DNA of 7,925 nt. Origin: Deltaproteobacteria bacterium (lineage in GTDB: Bacteria; Desulfobacterota; Desulfarculia; Adiutricales; Adiutricaceae). Positions 1 to 5,691 of this stretch are shown piece by piece. The position numbers were made by a program, and so were the translations under genes. The notes below the pieces were generated by a model. The model saw only the letters and a program-made list of their open reading frames with translations. It was not told where the DNA came from and ran no database searches. Each line of letters opens with the position of its first letter. The first letter of the stretch is position 1. The stretch covers positions 1-7,925 of the forward strand of contig JAIRNQ010000358.1 in assembly GCA_031257955.1 (NCBI GenBank), read 5' to 3'.

Positions 1-730
1 CTTCGACGTAGAGGTCCCCGGGCTCGCCGCCCAAATCGCCGACCGCCCCCTCACCCCGGACCCGATAGCGGGCCCCGGTGGAGACCCCGGCCTTTATGGG
101 CACGATAACCTCGCGGTAACGGGTGACCCGTCCCTCGCCGTTACATTCGGGGCAGGGATCGGGCGCGTAACGGCCGGTGCCGTGGCATTGGGAGCAGGTG
201 CTGGCCATGCGTATAAAGCCCATGCCCTGGAAGATCTGGCCGGAGCCGCCGCACTTGGGGCAGGTAGTGAGTTGTTTGGTGACCGAACCGGTGCCTTGGC
301 AAGCCTCGCAATGCTCCAATCTGGGAATGGGTATCTTGCGCTCGCAGCCGTTGTAGGCGTCCACGTAATCGATGGTCACCTCGACGCCCAGATCCCGGCC
401 CCTTTTGGGGCCCCGGTTGCCGCCGCCAAAAATGTCGCCGAAGATGTCGCCAAAGGCGGAAAAGATGTCGCCAAAACCCGAGAAACCCTGGAAACCGGCG
501 TGGTTGAGGCCTTCGTGGCCATATTGGTCGTAGAGCGCCCGTTTTTCCGGATCGCTTAAGACTTCGTAAGCCTCGGCGGCTTCCTTGAAGCGGTCCTCGG
601 CCTCGGCGTCCCCGGGGTTGCGGTCCGGATGGAACTTCAGGGCCAGGTTACGGTAAGCTTTTTTTATCGAAGCCGGATCGCTGTCGCGGCCGATGCCCAA
701 GACGTCATAATAGTCAGGTTTTTTACTCAT
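1..730 (-). CDS. dnaJ: Chaperone protein DnaJ (Hsp40), N-terminal 243 residues, cut by window edge
   Basis: DnaJ is the cytoplasmic Hsp40 co-chaperone that delivers unfolded clients to DnaK and stimulates its ATPase. Reading from the ATG at 730, residues about 5-70 form a J domain with the HPD signature at 34-36. A Gly/Phe-rich linker follows at about 71-104 and contains GDIF three times. The zinc-binding domain has all four CxxCxGxG modules: CEACQGTG (141-148), CPKCGGSG (157-164), CSQCHGTG (179-186) and CPECNGEG (193-200). The start of client-binding domain I follows, and the C-terminus lies outside the window. The complete zinc region makes this a full type I DnaJ rather than CbpA. The start begins MSKKPDYYDVLG, as is usual in the family; the ribosome binding site is modest (GGAAG, 11 bases upstream). 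It lies 68 bases downstream of a 118-aa gene on the same strand, probably in one operon. No dnaK or grpE is visible here. Confidence 0.97.
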   Translation of the reverse strand, partial: MSKKPDYYDVLGIGRDSDPASIKKAYRNLALKFHPDRNPGDAEAEDRFKEAAEAYEVLSDPEKRALYDQYGHEGLNHAGFQGFSGFGDIFSAFGDIFGDIFGGGNRGPKRGRDLGVEVTIDYVDAYNGCERKIPIPRLEHCEACQGTGSVTKQLTTCPKCGGSGQIFQGMGFIRMASTCSQCHGTGRYAPDPCPECNGEGRVTRYREVIVPIKAGVSTGARYRVRGEGAVGDLGGEPGDLYVE

Positions 731-798
731 GTGGGACAATACTTCCAATCAGAAAAAGAAAAAACCCAAAGGCCCCCAAAGCGGGCTTACGGGCTTGG

Positions 799-1155
799 TT
801 AAGGACGTTTTATTGTTTTGTTTTCGGTAAGGAGGTTTCTGGCCGAAGTTTCGTAGGTCGCTAGCCCCAGGGAAGCGGCTTTGTCGGCCAAGGCTTCCAG
901 CTCCCCGGGGTCCGGTTCGGCTTTCAGTCGGGTCAGGGCCAGGCGGTAGAGAAAAAAGTTGCCTTCCCCGATGGCCTTGGCCTTGACGAGGTTTAAGCCC
1001 TCGGAGTCCTCGGCCCTGGCCATAAAATCGGCGGCTTCGACCGGCATGTCCGCCTCCAAGAGTTCCCGGCCGGCGGCCAAAAACTCCGCCGGCGTGGCTT
1101 TGTCGCTTTCGGACAAGGTCCGGCGGGGCTTCCAATTGAGAACGGATTTGGGCAT
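799..1155 (-). CDS. Hypothetical 118-aa helical (TPR-like) protein upstream of dnaJ
   Basis: I do not recognise a named family. The predicted soluble protein starts MPKSVLNWKPRR and has no signal peptide or membrane segment. After a basic N-terminus it is almost entirely short amphipathic helices (AEFLAAGRELLEA, VEAADFMARAED, SEGLNLVKAKAIGEG, FFLYRLALTRL, ELEALADKAASLGL). The alternation of small and large hydrophobic residues resembles TPR or HEAT-type helical repeats. The ATG at 1155 is preferred over an in-frame TTG at 1176 because GAGGGC lies 8 bases before it. The TTG lies inside a hairpin and has no such site. It stops with TAA 68 bases before dnaJ on the same strand, so co-transcription is likely and a chaperone-related role is conceivable; that role is inference from position only. 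Codon use is GC-rich like dnaJ, which supports real coding. Confidence 0.75.
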   Translation of the reverse strand: MPKSVLNWKPRRTLSESDKATPAEFLAAGRELLEADMPVEAADFMARAEDSEGLNLVKAKAIGEGNFFLYRLALTRLKAEPDPGELEALADKAASLGLATYETSARNLLTENKTIKRP

Positions 1156-1156
1156 G

Positions 1157-1185
1157 AAAAAAAGCCCTCGGCCCAAAAGGGGCCG
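1157..1185 (-). promoter_or_regulatory. Hairpin plus T7 tract touching the ribosome binding site of the 118-aa gene
   Basis: On the minus strand CGGCCC (1185-1180), a five-base loop and GGGCCG (1174-1169) form a 6-bp GC-only stem. AGGGC and seven T residues (1163-1157) follow, ending one base before the ATG. The RBS segment GAGGGC (1169-1164) begins at the last base of the stem. The arrangement could act as an intrinsic terminator or attenuator, or could limit ribosome access. The 5-base gap between stem and T-run is longer than in an ideal terminator. Confidence 0.45.
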
Positions 1186-1260
1186 GCGAAAAGCTGGGGA
1201 GACTAAAAACGGCCGAGCCCCAAGGCGCTTGCCGAATCCAATCTCGCTCTAAAGAAAAGG

Positions 1261-1304
1261 AAAAACGCCCCGACGGCGCGGGCGGGAGACCCGCTTGGGC
1301 GTTT
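1261..1304 (-). terminator. Rho-independent terminator or attenuator upstream of the 118-aa/dnaJ operon
   Basis: Reading minus, AAACGCCC (1304-1297) pairs perfectly with GGGCGTTT (1270-1263). An inner GCGGG/CCCGC stem (1294-1290 with 1286-1282) stacks inside it. The outer 3' arm runs directly into TTTTT, then CCTTTTC. It lies about 105 bases upstream of the 118-aa start codon and downstream of a good promoter at 1368-1395, so it would end a short RNA or attenuate the operon. The plus strand has no T-run after the stem. Confidence 0.6.
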
Positions 1305-1361
1305 GGGGAATATGGGCGCGGCCAAGTCCCACAAACCAACCGGGATGGGACGGGCCAACGG
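1261..1361 (-). ncRNA. Candidate ~100-nt RNA or attenuated leader
   Basis: This interval is bounded by a sigma70-like promoter (-10 at 1373-1368, expected start near 1361) and an intrinsic terminator ending near 1261. Inside, GTCCCA (1351-1346) and TGGGAC (1331-1326) form a 6-bp hairpin with a 14-base loop, giving a two-hairpin RNA. No convincing leader peptide is present: the in-frame ATG at 1369 overlaps the -10 element. It does not carry the conserved SRP RNA apical sequence. It is either a small RNA or the 5' leader of the operon. Confidence 0.35.
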
Positions 1362-1367
1362 AGTCGC

Positions 1368-1395
1368 ATTTTACCAGATAAGCAAAATAAATCAA
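1368..1395 (-). promoter_or_regulatory. Sigma70-like extended -10 promoter for the dnaJ operon leader
   Basis: On the minus strand there is TTGATT (1395-1390), a 16-base spacer and TAAAAT (1373-1368). A TG one base before the -10 makes it an extended -10 element. Expected start is near 1361, about 206 bases upstream of the 118-aa ATG. Confidence 0.5.
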
Positions 1396-1417
1396 CATCT
1401 TCGCCAAAACGAAGACA

Positions 1418-1459
1418 AAAGGCCTACCGCCCCCGTCCGGCCCGCGGCCTTTGGGGCGG
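1418..1459 (-). promoter_or_regulatory. Interlocked complementary segments (pseudoknot or terminator/antiterminator) with T-run
   Basis: In minus-strand order the segments are CCGCCCC (1459-1453), AAAGGCC (1452-1446), a GC-rich loop, GGGGCGG (1433-1427) and GGCCTTT (1424-1418). First pairs with third and second with fourth, each over 7 perfect bp. The order a-b-a'-b' gives either an H-type pseudoknot or two mutually exclusive hairpins. The b/b' hairpin is followed by TTTTGTC (1420-1414) and would be terminator-like. An additional copy of the b segment lies at 1485-1479. A further 6-bp hairpin, TCTTCG/CGAAGA, sits at 1398-1415. Confidence 0.4.
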
Positions 1460-1535
1460 GATAAAGCCCATGATTTATGGCCTTTGGGGGGCTCTTTTCC
1501 ATGACTCTCACCACAGTTGGAGAGGCCACGGAAAT

Positions 1536-1563
1536 AAGATAATCACTGGATAGAATTTGTCAA
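1536..1563 (-). promoter_or_regulatory. Possible sigma70 promoter upstream of the structured leader region
   Basis: A perfect TTGACA (1563-1558) and TATCTT (1541-1536) are separated by 16 bases on the minus strand. The -10 is only a 4/6 match. Transcription would start near 1529 and run into the interlocked segments at 1418-1459 and then the dnaJ operon promoter. Confidence 0.35.
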
Positions 1564-1590
1564 GGCCGTTTGGAACGATAAAAACGTCAG

Positions 1591-1647
1591 AGGGCCTAAA
1601 ATACCCCTCCACTACATAATGGTCTCTTGGGATAAATTTTAGGCCCT
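1591..1647. repeat. Perfect 12-bp inverted repeat with 33-base centre
   Basis: AGGGCCTAAAAT (1591-1602) and ATTTTAGGCCCT (1636-1647) are perfect inverted copies. Neither arm is followed by a clear T-run, so an ordinary terminator is not obvious. A 10-bp palindrome ATAACGTTAT follows at 1653-1662. It could be the ends of a very small mobile or REP-like element, a DNA-binding site or an RNA hairpin; only one copy is present in the window. Confidence 0.6.
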
Positions 1648-1732
1648 ACCGAATAACGTTATCTATGTATAAGGCTGGTATAAACAATAAAGCGACTAAA
1701 CCCGGCGCACCGCCTGGGTTATAAAAAATCCC

Positions 1733-1792
1733 AAAAAAACTCCCCTCTTCTGCCCACCAAGCCAGCCCGACCACCCGGGCTGGCCGGGTGGG
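1733..1792 (-). terminator. Probable tex terminator: long GC hairpin with downstream T7
   Basis: On the minus strand CCCACC-CG-GCCAGCCC (1792-1777) pairs with GGGCTGGC-TT-GGTGGG (1768-1753), giving 14 bp with one 2x2 internal loop and an 8-base loop. Seven T residues lie at 1739-1733, 13 bases past the stem, so it is not an ideal intrinsic terminator. A second compact hairpin, AACCC/GGGTT enclosing GGCG/CGCC, follows at 1720-1699. It sits about 120 bases after the tex stop codon, and tex is the only visible gene that could use it. Confidence 0.5.
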
Positions 1793-1820
1793 CCGGGGTT
1801 CTTAAAGGTCCAATATTTTT

Positions 1821-1883
1821 GGCCGGCCCACGTTCGGGGATCGCGCGTTCGGGGAGCTTGAGTTCCGAGATCGTGGGCCGACC
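1821..1883. repeat. 12-bp inverted repeat just downstream of tex
   Basis: GGCCGGCCCACG (1821-1832) is inverted as CGTGGGCCGACC (1872-1883) with one mismatch; read as minus-strand RNA that mismatch is a U-G wobble. The 39-base interior contains CGTTCGGGG near-tandemly repeated at its left side. With the small GGGCG/CGCCC hairpin near 1894-1908 it makes the 3' region of the tex transcript heavily structured. No T-run follows, so it is not a classical terminator. Confidence 0.5.
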
Positions 1884-1912
1884 AAGCCCTCGGGCGACAG
1901 CCGCCCAAGGTT

Positions 1913-4900
1913 CTATAGGGAGACGGACTCCTTTTCGAAGGTTTCCAGCTCAGGCGGTTCGACCTCCTTGGAGCTTTGGGCCAACTTCTTGACGTCCTCG
2001 GCCAATGTGGCCAGAACCCGTTCGGCTTCCAAGCCTTTGGCCGTTTCGCGGACAATGTCTTCGGCCACGGGCAAAGACGGCGCCTTGCCCGTCTCTGGCG
2101 CCTTTGGCGCCCCGGCCCTATCGACCTTCCGCTCCACTAAGCCGCGGAGGGTCCTCCCCTCCGCGGCGGCTTGAAAGACCGAGAACAACACGCCCACCTT
2201 AGCCGCCGGCTTGAAGGGTTCATTCGAGGCGGTAGCGGCCACGCCCTTGCCCTTCGCTTTGGCCCAGGCCTTAACCTGGCCTTGGCCTTGGCCTTTGGCC
2301 TGCGGCTTGGCTTGGTCTTTAGCCTGGGCCTTGGCCTGGACTTGGGGCTGGGCTTTGGCTTGGGCCGCATGGGCTTGGGGCTGGGCCTTGGCCTGGACTT
2401 GGGGCTGGTCTTTGGCTTGGGCCGCATGGGCTTGTGGCTGGGCCTTGGCCTGGACTTGAGGCTGAGCTTGGGCTTGGGCCGCATGGGCTTGGGCCGCATG
2501 GGCTTGGGCCGCATGGGCTTGGGCCTTCTGGCCGTTGGAAGCCTGCTTGATTAACTTCCCTTTGCTCCAAGTGTTCCCGTTAGATACCTTGAACTTGCCG
2601 TTGACCACCGCTTCCAGCACGCCCAACTTGACGGCGGGCTCGTCCACTTTGGCGACCGGTTTTGGCGAAGGTTTGGCCTGGGCTTCGACTTCGGCCAAGG
2701 GCGCTTCGGCTTCCGGCTGGGCCTGGGCTTCGGCCTCGGCCAAGGGCGCTTCGGCTTCCGGCTGGGCCTGGGGCACAACTAGGGTTACGGAGACCGGGGC
2801 GAGAGACTCGGCGGCGGTCGGGGCCGGTTCGACGGAGGCGGCCGGTTCGACGGACGCGGAACGGGTGGAAGATTTTTCAACCATGGCCTGGAGGACGCTA
2901 AGCTGGTTGTCGGAGAAGAGCATGCCCATTTTGTTATCCAGCTCGGGGTTGGAATTATAGCCGGGCTGTCTGGTGGCATTGGCTTTGCTTCGAGTAGGCA
3001 GAGGCTTCGTTCCCAAGAGCTTCTCGCGGAGGTTGTTTTGCGTGACCCTGTAAGAGGCGGCCAAGGCAGTGTTCTTCATGGTCACCTCAAGACGTGAACG
3101 CTCCGGATCGATTTTCTTCACGAAGCACTTTATCCGCTGATTGATCCGCAAGGCCTCGGAGGGATGCTTGACGAAGTTATGGGACATTTCGCTTACATGC
3201 AGTAAGGCATGGGCGTGGTAACCGACGTTGATGAAGGCGCCGTAGTTGATGAAATTCATCACGACACCGTTCAGCTCCATGCCCACCTTAAGCTCCTCGA
3301 AAGGCGTGTATCCGGCCGCCCCTAATTCTTCCGGGTTTTGGACGACCAGGGATTTACGAGGATCGTAATACTGCTTGTTCAGTTCCTCGACGATGAAGTC
3401 CATGGTGGGCTTCTTCAAGGAGTCGGTATAGTACTTGCGGTGGTTGATGGATCGTAGGAGCCTGGGCTGGCTCATCAATTCCTCCACGGTTAGCGAAAGG
3501 TCCTTGGCCATGCTCTCTACCACCGGGTAGGCTTCCGGGTGGATCAAGGTCCGATCCAAAGGATTGTCGCCGTCCATGATCTTCAGGAAAGCCGCCGAAC
3601 ACTTGTAAATGTGGCTGTCGAAATCGGGCACCTCAAGCAGATCGATGCGGTTCCTGAAGGGGCCATAGAATTCGCGGTGTTCGACGATGTTGGCGGCCAG
3701 GGTCTCGTTAAGGCCGGAGATGTAGCGCAGGGCACCCGCCGCGGCCGCGTTCACGTCAACCCCGGATTCGCACGTGGCCGTGGTCATCACGTCCTTGAGG
3801 AGGGCCGCGAGGGGCAGGGTATCCAACTCGAACTGATGGGCGATCATGAAGATCGAGGAGAGGTCGCTGTTGGCGTACTCGGCCAGGGGATCCAAGAGGC
3901 GGCGGCCGATGGTCACGCAACCCCTGACACACTGGTCCGTGTTGGGAAACTCTTTGTTGGCCCAGTAGGAGGTGGCGTAGGCGAAGAGTCCGCTGGCGTT
4001 GATCGTGATTAGGGGAAGGGATACGGGGAAATTTTTGACCGTCCTGATGAACCTGAAGATGTCCTTATGCGACGAGGTGCTGCCGATGGCCACGGCCTGC
4101 AGGTCGTATTTTTCAATCAGTTTAACCAGGATCTCGCCCGCCTCTTCGTGGTCATGGGCGCTGGCGTTGGGGGTTATGTTGGCCGCCTCGAGGAGCTTGC
4201 CGTTTTTGTCCATGGCCACGACCCTCGTCCCCATCACGTTGTTGGGGTTGATGGCCAGGATGTTTTTGCCCCTGAGCGGCGGCGTCTTAACCAGTTCCGT
4301 AAGGTTTTTGGCCAAGATGTTGTTGGTGTCCGCCTGGGCCCGGTTCTTCATGTACGATTCGGTTTGGCGGATGACGTAGGGGACGATGAGATACCGATAG
4401 GCGTCTTCGATGGCCGAAGCCACCAATTCGGCCGACTGACCACCGTCCTCTTTGATGAATTCATTTCTTAAGGCGGTGAGGGCGTCTTCATCGTTGATTT
4501 TGTATTCAACCGAGACGAGACCCTTGGCTTGATCGGATTTCATGATGTAGTAGCGGCTCGGTAAAACCTTGAAGACAACCTCTGCCAGGTAGAGAGAATC
4601 ATAATCCCTTCCCACCTCAGAGAACTCTTCAACCAAAGGTGTGGAGTAGACCGTGCCATCCCGGTACAAGCCCCTGATATAGGCTAGCATGTCCTGGTTA
4701 TGGAATACCTTCTCGGAGATGATATGGCCGGCTCCCAGCAAGGCCTCCTCGAGGGTGTCGGCCTTGGCCCCGTTGGTTATGGCGTCCATGGCCAGTTCCA
4801 AGGGATCGGCCGCGGGGTCCTGCTCGAGGATCTTCAAGGCCAGCGGTTCTAAGCCATCTTCCTTGGCTTTAACCGCCAGGCAGCAGCGCAGGGTCCGGTA

Positions 4901-5227
4901 GGGCAGATAGAGATCTTCCACTTGGTACATGCCATCGGCGGTCATTAACTCGTTTTCGAGCTTCTCGGTTAAAAGGCCCCTTTCGTCAAGGGAGGTCAGC
5001 AAGCTGTCCACCCGACGGTTGAGGCGCTCAAACCTGGCGTTGGCGTCGCGGACCTTGAGGATCGTCGGCTCGTCGAGTCCGCTGGTTTCCTCCTGGCGAT
5101 ACCGAGCGATAAAAGGCGGGGTCAAGCCGGCCTTTAGTAAATCGAGCGTGGCCACGAATTGTTCAAAAGAGATCTTCAAAAGGCGGGCATTGGTCTTGAT
5201 ATTCTTTTCCACTACTTGATCAAGCAT
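1913..5227 (-). CDS. tex: Divergent Tex-family nucleic-acid-binding protein with long repeat-rich C-terminal tail
   Basis: Tex proteins are cytoplasmic helical scaffolds that bind RNA/DNA and affect transcription. Residues 1-200 match the Tex N-terminal helical region (PFIARYRQEETSGLDE at 38-53; VEDLYLPYRTLR at 103-114). Residues about 321-440 correspond to the YqgF/RNase H-like domain, 489-550 to the helix-hairpin-helix repeats (ISGLNETLAANIVEHR), and 645-718 to an S1 RNA-binding domain (GMELNGVVMNFINYGAFINVG). The YqgF signatures are altered: the usual DPG is NPN at 327-329, GNGTASRE reads GSTSSHKD, and NEAGASVYSAS reads NASGLFAYATS. Typical Tex ends soon after S1 (about 720-780 residues); this one continues to 1104 with a low-complexity Ala/Gln/Pro/Lys/Glu tail containing 15- and 19-residue repeats, then a more ordinary acidic end. 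The ATG at 5227 has AAAGGA 7 bases upstream. The frame is uninterrupted, so the tail is part of the protein. It is probably a Tex paralogue; canonical activity is uncertain. Confidence 0.93.
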   Translation of the reverse strand: MLDQVVEKNIKTNARLLKISFEQFVATLDLLKAGLTPPFIARYRQEETSGLDEPTILKVRDANARFERLNRRVDSLLTSLDERGLLTEKLENELMTADGMYQVEDLYLPYRTLRCCLAVKAKEDGLEPLALKILEQDPAADPLELAMDAITNGAKADTLEEALLGAGHIISEKVFHNQDMLAYIRGLYRDGTVYSTPLVEEFSEVGRDYDSLYLAEVVFKVLPSRYYIMKSDQAKGLVSVEYKINDEDALTALRNEFIKEDGGQSAELVASAIEDAYRYLIVPYVIRQTESYMKNRAQADTNNILAKNLTELVKTPPLRGKNILAINPNNVMGTRVVAMDKNGKLLEAANITPNASAHDHEEAGEILVKLIEKYDLQAVAIGSTSSHKDIFRFIRTVKNFPVSLPLITINASGLFAYATSYWANKEFPNTDQCVRGCVTIGRRLLDPLAEYANSDLSSIFMIAHQFELDTLPLAALLKDVMTTATCESGVDVNAAAAGALRYISGLNETLAANIVEHREFYGPFRNRIDLLEVPDFDSHIYKCSAAFLKIMDGDNPLDRTLIHPEAYPVVESMAKDLSLTVEELMSQPRLLRSINHRKYYTDSLKKPTMDFIVEELNKQYYDPRKSLVVQNPEELGAAGYTPFEELKVGMELNGVVMNFINYGAFINVGYHAHALLHVSEMSHNFVKHPSEALRINQRIKCFVKKIDPERSRLEVTMKNTALAASYRVTQNNLREKLLGTKPLPTRSKANATRQPGYNSNPELDNKMGMLFSDNQLSVLQAMVEKSSTRSASVEPAASVEPAPTAAESLAPVSVTLVVPQAQPEAEAPLAEAEAQAQPEAEAPLAEVEAQAKPSPKPVAKVDEPAVKLGVLEAVVNGKFKVSNGNTWSKGKLIKQASNGQKAQAHAAQAHAAQAHAAQAQAQPQVQAKAQPQAHAAQAKDQPQVQAKAQPQAHAAQAKAQPQVQAKAQAKDQAKPQAKGQGQGQVKAWAKAKGKGVAATASNEPFKPAAKVGVLFSVFQAAAEGRTLRGLVERKVDRAGAPKAPETGKAPSLPVAEDIVRETAKGLEAERVLATLAEDVKKLAQSSKEVEPPELETFEKESVSL
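2351..2518 (-). repeat. Coding tandem repeats in the Tex tail (15-bp x3 and 57-bp x2)
   Basis: Residues 904-918 are three copies of the 5-residue unit AHAAQ, encoded by three identical 15-bp DNA units (2518-2474). Residues 922-940 and 941-959 are two 19-residue units, QPQVQAKAQPQAHAAQAKD and the same ending in KA, encoded by 57-bp repeats (2464-2351). A partial third copy starts at residue 960. Near-identical DNA implies recent duplication and possible length variation by slippage. The opposite strand reads as Leu/Gly-rich and Trp/Leu-rich open frames, which are shadows. Confidence 0.85.
2678..2767 (-). repeat. Two 45-bp coding repeats in the Tex tail
   Basis: Residues 821-835 (AQPEAEAPLAEAEAQ) and 836-850 (the same with one Ala to Val change) are adjacent copies of a 15-residue acidic unit. 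A shorter duplication, ASVEPA twice (residues 791-802), lies just before it. This acidic Ala/Glu/Pro stretch precedes the basic Gln/Lys repeats, so the tail has oppositely charged blocks. Confidence 0.8.
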
Positions 5228-5234
5228 AGGAATA

Positions 5235-5262
5235 TCCTTTAAAAGTCTATTAGATATAGACT
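5235..5262 (-). promoter_or_regulatory. Tex leader: 19-bp palindrome next to the ribosome binding site
   Basis: AGTCTAT (5244-5250), a 5-base centre TAGAT and ATAGACT (5256-5262) form a perfect inverted repeat. It lies 4 bases upstream of the AAAGGA ribosome binding site (5240-5235) and 17 bases before the tex start. Within the transcript it would be a 7-bp hairpin; in DNA it could be an operator. The site sits in the transcribed leader if the promoter at 5287-5315 is used. Confidence 0.5.
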
Positions 5263-5286
5263 ACGAAATATTTATATATAAAAACA

Positions 5287-5315
5287 CTACTATTTGAAGT
5301 GACTAATTATGTCAA
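5287..5315 (-). promoter_or_regulatory. Sigma70-like promoter for tex
   Basis: A perfect TTGACA (5315-5310) is followed after 17 bases by TAGTAG (5292-5287, a 4/6 match) on the minus strand, in AT-rich DNA. Expected start is near 5280, giving a leader of about 53 bases before the tex ATG. Confidence 0.5.
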
Positions 5316-5691
5316 TAGAAAACACCGATGCCAAATTTTAGACAAAATTATCTTAATCTCCATCCAAATCGCTCAAAATCACCGGGCGATTCGGGGAAAG
5401 CATGGCTTGGGGTTATAGCTAAGTTGGCTCGGCGGGACCGGGGTGGGGTTGGCCGCGCCCATTCCCAAAACGGCCCAAGGGGAGGCCCGCAGATGGGGTG
5501 AGGCGAAGGCTTGGCCCGTTATGGCGCTTTCCTCGGAAGGGGCGAAAGACGGATGGGTTCAGGCCAGAAACGCTTACTGGATAAGGCGTCCCTGGATTCA
5601 ACCGGCCCGAATTCGCCACGCGCCACCCAGTGGCGGGACGACTTTGTCCCAAAACCTTCCCCAGGACGGTTATACGGAACCGAAAAGAATT
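5316..5691. other. Gene-free, partly GC-rich spacer upstream of tex
   Basis: After about 70 AT-rich bases the sequence becomes GC-rich to 5690. Short open frames exist on both strands but have no ribosome binding site, no recognisable family and overlap each other. The only structure I see is a pair of adjacent hairpins: CGCCAC/GTGGCG (5621-5626 with 5630-5635, 3-base loop) and GGGAC/GTCCC (5635-5639 with 5646-5650), without a T-run. It may be a decayed gene or an RNA region; neither is supported. Confidence 0.4.

Noticed and set aside
1153..1176. TTG at 1176 as start of the 118-aa gene
   Set aside because: The ATG at 1155 has GAGGGC 8 bases upstream, whereas the TTG lies in a hairpin without a ribosome binding site.
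1261..1361. SRP RNA or 6S RNA in the leader
   Set aside because: The conserved SRP apical GGAAGGAAGC-type sequence is missing, and the length and two-hairpin shape do not fit 6S RNA.
749..1369. 206-codon open frame on the minus strand
   Set aside because: It overlaps the 118-aa gene in another frame, its start lies inside the -10 element of the promoter, and its Pro/Arg/Gly-rich product looks like an out-of-frame translation.
1155..1400. CIRCE or heat-shock sigma32 promoter for dnaJ
   Set aside because: No TTAGCACTC inverted repeat is present. A GCCCATAT near 1306-1313 resembles a sigma32 -10, but no properly spaced CTTGAA-type -35 accompanies it.
1696..2055. 119-codon minus frame overlapping the tex 3' end
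   Set aside because: It starts inside tex in another frame and runs through strong hairpins; its product is low-complexity and unrecognisable.
2351..2518. CRISPR-like array in the repeat region
   Set aside because: The repeats are contiguous and in frame, without unique spacers; they encode the protein tail.
2005..2554. Plus-strand Leu/Gly-rich and Trp-rich frames opposite the Tex tail
   Set aside because: They are shadows created by the repetitive Gln/Ala/Lys codons on the minus strand; no ribosome binding site or independent support.
5585..5640. tmRNA-like segment CTGGATTCAACCGG
   Set aside because: Only a short resemblance to the tmRNA 5' end; no tag reading frame or tRNA-like 3' end is found.
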